The notes below the pieces were generated by a model, which was given only the letters and a program-made list of their open reading frames with translations, was not told where the DNA came from and did no database searches. 64,000 nucleotides of DNA from Altererythrobacter sp. C41 (GTDB lineage: Bacteria; Pseudomonadota; Alphaproteobacteria; Sphingomonadales; Sphingomonadaceae), in assembly GCF_016803135.1 (NCBI RefSeq), contig NZ_JAEVFE010000006.1:62001-126000 (forward strand), given 5' to 3'. Positions 16,475 to 23,690 of this stretch are shown here, piece by piece; position 1 is the first letter of the stretch; each line of letters opens with the position of its first letter. The position numbers and the translations under genes were made by a program.

Positions 16475-17080
16475 TCACTCCTCCAGCTCGATGTCCCAAT
16501 AGAGCCAGTCGCGCCAGGTTTCGTGGAGGTAGTTCGGCGGGAAGGCCTTGCCGCGTTCCTGCAATTGCCAGCTTGTCGGGCGGATCGGGCTGACGATCGG
16601 CATGTGCGCCTGGCGGGGCGTGCGGCCGCCCTTTTTCATGTTGCAGGGGGCGCAGGCGGTGATGATGTTCTCCCAGGTCGTCTTGCCGCCCAGGCGGCGG
16701 GGCACGACGTGGTCGAACGTCAGATGCTCGGGGCTGCCGCAGTACTGGCAGGCGAAGCGGTCGCGCAGGAACACGTTGAAGCGCGTGAAGGCGGGGAATT
16801 CCGAATGCTTCACGTACTGCTTGAGCGCGATCACGCTCGGGATCTTCATGTCGAGCGAGGGCGAATGGACCTCCCGCTCGTAGGTCGCGACTACGTCCAC
16901 CCGGTCGAGGAAGATCGCCTTGATTGCCGTCTGCCACGGCCACAGGCTCAGCGGATAGTACGAGAGCGGCGTGAAGTCGGCGTTGAGGACGAGCGCCGGG
17001 CATGCCGACAAGCTGCGTGTCGGATCTTCCTCGGCGCTCCTGAACCGCGCCGCCCGTTCGATCAGTTCGGCCTTGAACAC
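16475..17080 (-). CDS. HNH endonuclease
   Basis: A 201-residue HNH nuclease-fold protein. The zinc knuckles Cys111-x2-Cys114 and Cys143-x2-Cys146 surround the active-site DHVVPRRLGG (Asp123-His124) and Asn138, so the ββα-metal core is complete. The N-terminal part (LNADFTPLSYYPLSLWPWQTA) is characteristic of a widespread stand-alone subgroup whose target is unknown. The start is GTG 17080, because GGGAGG lies about ten bases upstream; the longer frame lacks a ribosome-binding site. It has no methylase neighbour, so a restriction system is not indicated. Confidence 0.85.
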   Translation of the reverse strand: MFKAELIERAARFRSAEEDPTRSLSACPALVLNADFTPLSYYPLSLWPWQTAIKAIFLDRVDVVATYEREVHSPSLDMKIPSVIALKQYVKHSEFPAFTRFNVFLRDRFACQYCGSPEHLTFDHVVPRRLGGKTTWENIITACAPCNMKKGGRTPRQAHMPIVSPIRPTSWQLQERGKAFPPNYLHETWRDWLYWDIELEE

Positions 17081-17204
17081 GTTCGCGTGTCCTCCCTGAT
17101 GCGTCGAAGGGAGCACTTGCCGCAAAACGCGTCAAGACTGTTACAGGAGCGGAATCCACAAGCTTTTTCCGCGAGTCGCGGCTTTTGCGCCACGGAGGCA
17201 ACCT

Positions 17205-18038
17205 CTGACCGTCACCCGCTTCGCTCCCAGCCCGAACGGCTCGCTGCATCTCGGGCACGCCTTCTCGGCGATCATCGCACACGATATCGCGCGGGAGAAA
17301 GGCGGGCGTTTCCTGCTCAGGATCGAGGACATCGACGGGGCGCGCAGCAGGCCGGAACTCGCGGAGGAATTCCGTGCCGATCTGGCCTGGCTGGGGCTCG
17401 AATGGGACGAGGTCGTTCCCCAATCGGCGCGGCTGCCGAGCTATGCCGCAGCCGCCGACCGGTTGCGGAGCGAGGGCCTGCTCTACCCCTGCACCTGCAC
17501 CCGGGCGGAGATCGCCGCGGCGGCGAAGGCCATCGGCCCCGAAGGCCCGGTCTATCCCGGAACCTGCAAGGGCCGCGCCGTCGACACGAGCGAACCGGTC
17601 GCCTGGAGGCTCGACGTGGCAGAGGCTCTCGCGCGCACCGGCCCGCTGAGCTGGACCGACGAGCGCGCCGGCGTGCAGCAGGCCGATCCGGCGCGCCTCG
17701 GCGACGTGGTGCTGGTGCGCAAGGACCGCGAGACGCCGGCGAGCTACCACCTCGCCGCCACGCTCGACGATGCGGCGGATGGCGTTACGCTGGTGACGCG
17801 CGGGCGCGACCTGTTCGCTGCGACCCACGTCCACCGCCTGCTCCAGGCGTTGCTCGGCCTGCCGGTGCCGACCTGGCATCATCACCCGCTGCTGCTCGAC
17901 CCGGACCGCCGCAAGCTGGCCAAGCGCCGCAATTCGCCTTCGCTGGCGGACCGCCGCCGGGCGGGCGAGGACGGACTCGCGCTCGCCGCCGATCTGCGCG
18001 CGAGGCGCTTCCCCGCTGGCATTTCCCTCGGCGAGTGA
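17205..18038 (+). CDS. gluQ: Glutamyl-Q tRNA(Asp) synthetase (probable CTG start)
   Basis: A 277-residue truncated glutamyl-tRNA synthetase paralogue that attaches glutamate to queuosine at position 34 of tRNA(Asp). The HIGH-type motif APSPNGSLHLGH is at residues 7-18, RIEDIDGARSRPE follows, YPCTCTRAEI holds zinc-type cysteines, and RKLAKRRNS is the KMSKS equivalent. The anticodon-binding domain is absent, as expected. No ATG, GTG or TTG exists upstream in frame before the first stop (17097). CTG 17205 has GGAGG six bases before it and puts the start exactly where the family begins, so CTG initiation is likely. Confidence 0.88.
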   Translation: MTVTRFAPSPNGSLHLGHAFSAIIAHDIAREKGGRFLLRIEDIDGARSRPELAEEFRADLAWLGLEWDEVVPQSARLPSYAAAADRLRSEGLLYPCTCTRAEIAAAAKAIGPEGPVYPGTCKGRAVDTSEPVAWRLDVAEALARTGPLSWTDERAGVQQADPARLGDVVLVRKDRETPASYHLAATLDDAADGVTLVTRGRDLFAATHVHRLLQALLGLPVPTWHHHPLLLDPDRRKLAKRRNSPSLADRRRAGEDGLALAADLRARRFPAGISLGE

Positions 18039-18051
18039 TTACATTGCGCAG

Positions 18052-18282
18052 ATGACCACACTGCTCGTCATCGTCCTCGTCGTCCTCATGGGACTGGTCG
18101 TCTATTCACTGGTGCGCGGCATCGTCGCCTTCCTCAAGAGCACCAAGATCGACCTCGAACGCGAGGATACCGGCGTCGCGACCGAGATGCAGTTGATGCA
18201 GAACAAGATGATGTTCGCGCGCATCAAGTACCAGGCGCTGGCGGTGCTGGTCGTGGCGGTCCTGCTCGCCGTTTCCAGCTAG
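18052..18282 (+). CDS. HIG1-domain small membrane protein
   Basis: A 76-residue protein with two transmembrane helices (residues ~2-24 and ~58-75) joined by a charged loop containing EMQLMQNKMMFARIKYQ, the bacterial HIG1 (hypoxia-induced) signature. In mitochondria, HIG1 proteins associate with cytochrome oxidase; a similar respiratory role in alphaproteobacteria is inferred. It starts 13 bases after gluQ and is followed by the cobalamin adenosyltransferase gene 18 bases later, so the three are probably co-transcribed. Confidence 0.85.
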   Translation: MTTLLVIVLVVLMGLVVYSLVRGIVAFLKSTKIDLEREDTGVATEMQLMQNKMMFARIKYQALAVLVVAVLLAVSS

Positions 18283-18300
18283 GCGGCACCGGCGCCGCGC

Positions 18301-18870
18301 GTGGTCAAGCTCAACAAGATCTACACCCGCACCGGCGACGACGGCACCACGGGCCTCGTCGACGGTTCGCGCACGGCCAAGCATTCGCTGCGCATCGCCG
18401 CGATCGGCAAAGTCGACAGCGCGAACAGCGCGCTGGGGTTCGCGGCGGTCGCGCTCTCGGACGGCGACCATGCCGCGACGATCTACCGCATCCAGAACGA
18501 CCTGTTCGATCTCGGCGCCGACCTCGCCACGCCGGGGGAGGACTTCGCGCCCTCCGAGATGACGCTGCGGATCGTGCAGGCGCAGGTCGACTGGCTGGAA
18601 GGCCGGATCGACCGCATCAACGCGCGGCTCGAGCCGCTCAGGAGCTTCGTGCTCCCCGGCGGCACCGAAGCGGCGGCCCGCGTCCATGTCGCCCGCGCCT
18701 CGGCGCGTGAGGCGGAACGGGCGATGACCGCCCTGGCGGAGCGCGAGCCGGCCAATCCCGCGGCGCTGGCCTACATCAATCGCCTGTCGGACTATCTCTT
18801 CGTCCTTGCCCGCGCGCTCAATGCGGACGGCGCGGACGACGTGAAATGGGTGCCCGGCGCCAACCGCTAG
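18301..18870 (+). CDS. Cob(I)yrinic acid a,c-diamide adenosyltransferase, PduO type
   Basis: A 189-residue ATP:corrinoid adenosyltransferase that makes adenosylcobalamin. The N-terminal ATP loop TRTGDDGTTGLVDGSR, the trimer-interface region RSFVLPGGTEAAARVHVARASAREAER, and NRLSDYLFVLAR are all present, as in human MMAB. It starts with GTG at 18301. It is followed by the hydroxyacyl-CoA dehydrogenase gene; in related genomes these lie near methylmalonyl-CoA metabolism, which would need the cofactor. Confidence 0.93.
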   Translation: MVKLNKIYTRTGDDGTTGLVDGSRTAKHSLRIAAIGKVDSANSALGFAAVALSDGDHAATIYRIQNDLFDLGADLATPGEDFAPSEMTLRIVQAQVDWLEGRIDRINARLEPLRSFVLPGGTEAAARVHVARASAREAERAMTALAEREPANPAALAYINRLSDYLFVLARALNADGADDVKWVPGANR

Positions 18871-18930
18871 CCAGCGTGCCGCCGAGCCGCTAACAGCCCC
18901 CTTCTGCTGCAACTGCGAAGGGTTTTGCGA

Positions 18931-19800
18931 ATGCGAAAGGTCGGGATCATCGGAGCGGGCCAGATGGGCTCCGGCATAGCGCAGACCGTCGCGCAGCGCG
19001 GGATCGACGTCCTGCTTGCCGATGTCGAGCTGAGTGTGGCCGAGAAGGCGAAGGCCGGGATCGACCGCACGCTCGGCAAGCTTGTCGGCAAGGGCAAGAT
19101 CGAGGGCGCCGAAGCGGAGGCCGCGCTGGCGCGGATCACCCCCGTCGCCGGCTACGAGACCATGGCGGATGCCGAGCTGATCATCGAAGCCGCGACCGAG
19201 CGCGAGGAGATCAAGCGCGCAATCTTCGAGGCGGCGGGCAAGATCCTGGCGCAGGATGCGATCCTCGCCAGCAACACCAGCTCGATCCCGATCACCCGCA
19301 TGGCCAAGTGGTCGCCCGACCCGGCGCGCTTCATCGGCCTCCATTTCTTCAATCCCGTGCCGGTGATGGGGCTGATCGAGGTCATCCCCGGCCTCGCCAC
19401 CTCCGACGAGACGACCGCCCGCACGCGCGCTTTCGCCGAGCGTCTCGGCAAGGAAGTCGTGCTCTCGCAGGACGAGCCCGGCTTCGTCGTCAACCGCATC
19501 CTCCTGCCCATGCTCAACGAGGCGGTCTTCGTGCTCGGGCAGGGCACCGCCAGCATCGAGGACATCGACAAGGGCTGCCGGCTCGGCCTCAACCATCCGA
19601 TGGGGCCGCTGCAGCTCGCCGATTTCGTCGGCCTCGACACCTGTTTCGAAATCATCCAGGTGCTCCACAAGACGACCGGCGATCCCAAGTACCGCCCGGC
19701 GCCGCTGCTGGTGAAATACGTCGAGGCGGGCTGGCTCGGCCGCAAGACGGGCCGCGGTTTCTACGACTATTCGGGCGAAGAGCCGGTTCCGACGCGCTGA
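18931..19800 (+). CDS. 3-hydroxybutyryl-CoA dehydrogenase
   Basis: A 289-residue NAD(P)-dependent dehydrogenase of short-chain 3-hydroxyacyl-CoA. The Rossmann motif is GAGQMGSG at residues 8-15. [25 protein letters not shown] with the catalytic His, [10 protein letters not shown] and [17 protein letters not shown] are typical. The C-terminus [12 protein letters not shown] is complete. ATG 18931 is preferred over the TTG at 18925 because of the conserved family N-terminus. It would act in butyrate/PHB or fatty-acid degradation. Confidence 0.93.
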   Translation: MRKVGIIGAGQMGSGIAQTVAQRGIDVLLADVELSVAEKAKAGIDRTLGKLVGKGKIEGAEAEAALARITPVAGYETMADAELIIEAATEREEIKRAIFEAAGKILAQDAILASNTSSIPITRMAKWSPDPARFIGLHFFNPVPVMGLIEVIPGLATSDETTARTRAFAERLGKEVVLSQDEPGFVVNRILLPMLNEAVFVLGQGTASIEDIDKGCRLGLNHPMGPLQLADFVGLDTCFEIIQVLHKTTGDPKYRPAPLLVKYVEAGWLGRKTGRGFYDYSGEEPVPTR

Positions 19801-19805
19801 ACGGC

Positions 19806-19831
19806 GGAACGGCTGGGGCGCACCGGCCGTT
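19806..19831 (+). promoter_or_regulatory. Sigma EcfG (general stress) promoter candidate
   Basis: GGAAC (19806-19810), exactly 17 bases, CGTT (19828-19831): a perfect match to the alphaproteobacterial EcfG consensus. A transcript would start around 19838, just before AAGGAGAA and the ATG at 19854. Confidence 0.65.
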
Positions 19832-19853
19832 GGCTCTGCGAAGGAGAACTCGC

Positions 19854-20192
19854 ATGGCCGACAAACCCGTGAAGAGCCAGGAAGAGCGCCAGGCCGACCT
19901 CGCGCCCGAGACGCACAACGCCGAGCAGGACGATCACGGCGAGCAGACGCAGGACGTCGCGGAGGACGCGATGAAGCCCTCCGAGCGGAGCCCCACCGAG
20001 AGCGAGAAGGACGATAATTCCAGCGGTCTGATGGACGATTCGACCCAGGACGTGGTCGACCACATGCGCGATATGGAAAGTTCGGGCCGGATCGACATGG
20101 ACGCCTACCGCGGCGAGCCGAACCACGACGACAACGTCGACAAGTATGGCAAGGCGCACAAGCCGGACGGCCTGCGCGGGGACGGCACCTAG
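19854..20192 (+). CDS. Small hydrophilic acidic protein, probable general stress protein
   Basis: A 112-residue, very hydrophilic protein with almost no hydrophobic residues, rich in Asp, Glu, Lys, Gln and Asn (for example AEQDDHGEQTQDVAEDAM). It has no signal peptide, cysteine or transmembrane segment and is likely disordered, hydrophilin-like. I do not recognise a named family. ATG 19854 has the ribosome-binding site AAGGAGAA. A perfect GGAAC-N17-CGTT element just upstream strongly suggests control by the general stress sigma factor, which fits the composition. Confidence 0.72.
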   Translation: MADKPVKSQEERQADLAPETHNAEQDDHGEQTQDVAEDAMKPSERSPTESEKDDNSSGLMDDSTQDVVDHMRDMESSGRIDMDAYRGEPNHDDNVDKYGKAHKPDGLRGDGT

Positions 20193-20579
20193 TCAGAGAT
20201 CGCCGTCGTTGAGCAGCCAGAGGCCCGCGACCAGGATCGTCGAGCCCAGCATGACGGCGAAGGCCAGCAGCCGGAAATTGGGTGACGACGCACGCTCGAT
20301 CGAGTGGGGATGAAGCCGCTCCAGCGTTCGGCAGGCCCGCCGCTGGGCGGCGAAGGCGAGTGCCGCGCCCGCCAGGATGAACAACGTCGCGATCGCCTTG
20401 GCGAGCCAGGGAGGCTGGAAATCGCCGAACAGTGCGTGAAAGCCGATGCCGATGCCGATCGCGGCGAAGGCCGTGCGGATCCACCCGGCGAAGGTGCGCT
20501 CCATCGCCATGATGTTGCGGTCTTCGGCATACTGGGTCCGCTCGACCGCGAGCTCGCTACGATCCGGGGCCTTCGACAT
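20193..20579 (-). CDS. DUF202 / YidH-family membrane protein
   Basis: A 128-residue inner-membrane protein with the DUF202 signature near its N-terminus (AMERTFAGWIRTAFAAIGIGIG) and three hydrophobic helices. The C-terminal helix reads AFAVMLGSTILVAGLWLL. Function unknown. The start is taken as ATG 20579; the longer TTG-start frame is unlikely. It overlaps the 3' end of the upstream gene by 23 bases and converges directly on the stress protein gene with no gap. Confidence 0.82.
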   Translation of the reverse strand: MSKAPDRSELAVERTQYAEDRNIMAMERTFAGWIRTAFAAIGIGIGFHALFGDFQPPWLAKAIATLFILAGAALAFAAQRRACRTLERLHPHSIERASSPNFRLLAFAVMLGSTILVAGLWLLNDGDL

Positions 20580-20940
20580 CGGAGGGGAGCATAGGCGCCT
20601 CTTCCCCGGCTTCAAGGATCAGGCCGTCGTCCGGCCCTTCGTGCACGATGGGCGGCGTGGTGTCGAACCCCTGCGCATCGTCGATCAGTTCCGCCTCGGG
20701 CGTGAAGCTTCCGCGATCGACCGGCTCGCTGAACGCACGCTCGGGCGGGATGAGCTCGGGAGAGGGCAGGTCTTCCCGCAGCTCGGCCGGTTCCGGCGGT
20801 GCCTCGGCGCGCTGCCGATCGGCCACCCGGTCGAGCAGCCCGCCGCCGTCCTCGCTGCCGACGAGCGCGGCGGCCGCCAGCAGGATCAGGCCGGCGAGGG
20901 CGAGCGCCGCCCATCGGTTGCGGAACGGGTCGAAATACAT
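20557..20940 (-). CDS. Single-pass membrane protein of unknown function
   Basis: A 127-residue protein with one N-terminal transmembrane helix (WAALALAGLILLAAAALVG, residues ~10-28) and a long Pro/Glu/Asp-rich, probably periplasmic tail with no recognisable domain. The gene lies 27 bases after mutS and overlaps the DUF202 gene, so mutS, this gene and DUF202 are likely one operon. I do not recognise a family. Confidence 0.65.
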   Translation of the reverse strand: MYFDPFRNRWAALALAGLILLAAAALVGSEDGGGLLDRVADRQRAEAPPEPAELREDLPSPELIPPERAFSEPVDRGSFTPEAELIDDAQGFDTTPPIVHEGPDDGLILEAGEEAPMLPSDVEGPGS

Positions 20941-20967
20941 CGCGCGGGAGCGGATAGCGCCGAATGC

Positions 20968-23574
20968 TTAAGGTTCGGTGGAGGCGGCGTCCTGCTTGAG
21001 CGCGTAGAGCGCATCGAGCGCATCGCGCGGGGAGAGGGCGTCCACGTCGAGCTCCCGCAAGCGGTCGCGCAGGGTGTCGCGGCGCTCCTCCTGCACGGCG
21101 CTGGCCGCGGCGAACAGCGGCAGGTCGCCAAGCCCTGCGGCGAGACCGCCGGTTTCGGCGCGTCCTTTTTCCAGCCGGTCGAGAACCGACTTCGCACGCG
21201 CCACGACCGCGTCGGGCACCCCGGCGAGCCGCGCCACGGCAAGCCCGTAGCTGCGGTCCGCAGGCCCCTGTGCCAGTTCGTGCAGCAGCACCAGATCGCC
21301 CTTCCACTCGCGCGCGCGGACGTGGTGGAGACTCAGCGCCTCGCAGCTCTCCGCGAGGCGGGACAGCTCGTGGTAGTGCGTGGCGAAGAGGCAGCGGCAG
21401 CGGTTGGTCTCGTGCACCGCCTCGACCACGGCCCATGCGAGTGCGAGACCGTCGTAGGTGGACGTGCCGCGGCCGACTTCGTCGAGGATCACGAAGCTCC
21501 GCTCCGTGGCCTGCGACAGGATCGCTGCGGTCTCGACCATCTCGACCATGAACGTCGAGCGCCCGCGCGCGAGGTTGTCCGAGGCGCCGACGCGGCTGAA
21601 CAGGCGGTCGACCAGCCCGATGCGGGCGCTCGCGGCGGGCACGAAGCAGCCTGCCTGCCCCAGCAGCACGATCAGCGCGTTCTGCCGCAGGAAGGTCGAC
21701 TTGCCGCCCATGTTCGGTCCGCCGATCAGCCACAGCCGGTCCTGGCCGTCCAGCCGGCAGTCGTTGGCGACGAAGCGCTCGCCGCCTTTCGCCAGCGCCT
21801 GTTCGACCACCGGATGGCGGCCCCCGGCGATCTCGAGGCAGCGATCCTCCAGAATCTCCGGCCGGCACCAGTCGCCCTCGGCGGCGCGCTCGGCGTTGCC
21901 GGCCGCGACGTCCAGCCGGGCGAGGGCGGCCGCGGTCGCCGCGATCGCCTCGCGCGCGTCGATCACCGCGGCGGTGAGCTCCTCGAAGTGCGCTTCCTCG
22001 GCCGCCAGCGCATGACCGCCGGCCTCGGCGATGCGTGCGGCTTCCTCGTGCAGGCCGAGCGAATTGAAGCGCACCGCGCCGGCCATGGTCTGGCGGTGAG
22101 TGAAGCCGCTGTCGGAGGCCATTAGTGCATCGGCGTGTTTCGCGGGCACTTCGATGAAATAGCCAAGCACGCCGTTGTGCTTGATCTTGAGCGCCGCGAT
22201 CCCGGTATCCTCGCGGTAGCGCCCTTCGAGCGCAGCGATCGCGCGGCGGGCATTGCCGGAGGTTTGCCGCAGCTCGTCGAGCGCCGCGTCGTAGCCCTCG
22301 GCGATGAACCCGCCGTTCTGCCGCTCGGTCGGCGGAGCGGGGACCAGCGCGCGCTGGAGCAGGTCGACCAGCGCGCCGTGCCCGCCCATCGCCGGCAGCA
22401 GCCGTTCGAGCAGGGCGGGACGGTCGGGCTTGCCTTGCAGGTAATCGCGAACCCGCCGCGCCTCGGCCAGACCGTCGCGCACCTGGCCGAGATCGCGTGG
22501 GGATCCGCGCCCGGCGACGATCCGGCCGAGCGCGCGGCCGATGTCGGGCAGGGCGCGCAGGACCTCGCGCAAGTCGGCGCGCAGCAGCGGATCGGCATGG
22601 AGCCAGCCGACCAGCGCCAGCCGCGCCTCGATCGCGGCGCGGTCGGTCAGCGGGGCGGAGAGGTCGTCCGCGAGTTGCCGTGCGCCCGCGCCGGTCGCGC
22701 AGCGGTCGATCGCCGCGATCAGGCTTCCCTGCCGCCCGCCGCGCTGGGCCTCGAGGATCTCGAGGCTCGCGCGGGTCGCCTCGTCCATCGCCATCGCGGA
22801 GTCGCTTTCGCGCGCCACGGGAGGCAAGAGCAGCGGAAGCTTGCCGCGCCCGGCGTGATCGAGATAGGCGAGCAGCCCGCCCGCGGCCGCCAACATCGGG
22901 CGCGTGAACGCGCCGAACCCGTCGAGCGTCGCGACCCCGTGCACCGCCTTGAGCCGCGCCTCGCCCGCGTCGCTGGCGAAGTCCTGCCGCGCGCGCTCGA
23001 TCGCCTCCGCCGGCCGCGCGTCCCAGTCCTCGGGCGCGACGACTTCGCTCGGGCCGAGGCGGGCCAGCGCCGCGCCGAGCCGGTCCGGTGCGCATTCCTC
23101 CAGTTCCATCCGCCCGGTCGAGATGTCGACCGCCGCAATGCCGATCGTGCCGCGCAGCTCGCAGACCGCGACGAGCATGTTCGCGCGGCGCGGCTCCAGC
23201 AAGGCCTCCTCGGTCAGCGTGCCCGCGGTGACGAAGCGCACGATGTCGCGCCGCACCAGCGTCTTGGACCCGCCGCGCTTCTTCGCCTCCTCGGGCGTCT
23301 CGACCTGCTCCGCGATCGCCACGCGGCAGCCCGCCTTGATCAGCCGCGCGAGATAGCTTTCGGCCGAATGCGCCGGCACGCCGCACATCGGCACCGCCTC
23401 GCCGCCGTGCTCGCCGCGGCTTGTGAGCGCGATGTCGAGGATCGCGGCGGCCTGACGCGCGTCGTCGAAGAACAGCTCGAAGAAGTCGCCCATGCGGTAG
23501 AACAGCAGACACCCTTCGGCCTCGCGCTTGAGCGCGTGGTACTGCTCCATCATCGGGGTCGACTTGCCCGCCAT
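20968..23574 (-). CDS. mutS: DNA mismatch repair protein MutS
   Basis: An 868-residue MutS that recognises mismatches and starts methyl-independent or directed repair with MutL. Domain I begins MEQYHALKREAEGCLLFYRMGDFFELF, including the mismatch-wedging Phe in the GDFFELF region. Walker A GGPNMGGKST begins at Gly618, followed by the DEVGRGTSTYDG Walker B/signature and the FATHYHEL motif. Length and order are normal. It is transcribed divergently from the malic enzyme gene. Confidence 0.97.
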   Translation of the reverse strand: MAGKSTPMMEQYHALKREAEGCLLFYRMGDFFELFFDDARQAAAILDIALTSRGEHGGEAVPMCGVPAHSAESYLARLIKAGCRVAIAEQVETPEEAKKRGGSKTLVRRDIVRFVTAGTLTEEALLEPRRANMLVAVCELRGTIGIAAVDISTGRMELEECAPDRLGAALARLGPSEVVAPEDWDARPAEAIERARQDFASDAGEARLKAVHGVATLDGFGAFTRPMLAAAGGLLAYLDHAGRGKLPLLLPPVARESDSAMAMDEATRASLEILEAQRGGRQGSLIAAIDRCATGAGARQLADDLSAPLTDRAAIEARLALVGWLHADPLLRADLREVLRALPDIGRALGRIVAGRGSPRDLGQVRDGLAEARRVRDYLQGKPDRPALLERLLPAMGGHGALVDLLQRALVPAPPTERQNGGFIAEGYDAALDELRQTSGNARRAIAALEGRYREDTGIAALKIKHNGVLGYFIEVPAKHADALMASDSGFTHRQTMAGAVRFNSLGLHEEAARIAEAGGHALAAEEAHFEELTAAVIDAREAIAATAAALARLDVAAGNAERAAEGDWCRPEILEDRCLEIAGGRHPVVEQALAKGGERFVANDCRLDGQDRLWLIGGPNMGGKSTFLRQNALIVLLGQAGCFVPAASARIGLVDRLFSRVGASDNLARGRSTFMVEMVETAAILSQATERSFVILDEVGRGTSTYDGLALAWAVVEAVHETNRCRCLFATHYHELSRLAESCEALSLHHVRAREWKGDLVLLHELAQGPADRSYGLAVARLAGVPDAVVARAKSVLDRLEKGRAETGGLAAGLGDLPLFAAASAVQEERRDTLRDRLRELDVDALSPRDALDALYALKQDAASTEP

Positions 23575-23690
23575 GCGCAGGGGCCTAGCGTTGCCGCGCG
23601 CGATTCGGAAAGGGGAGCGGCGCGCCTTTCCCCTACCGCTCGCAGGCCTGGGCCGTTAAGGGTCGCGCCACAGTTCAGGAGACACGCACT

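Noticed and set aside
16475..17080. HNH gene as part of a restriction or anti-phage system
   Set aside because: No methyltransferase, specificity subunit or other defence gene is adjacent; this stand-alone subgroup is widespread on chromosomes.
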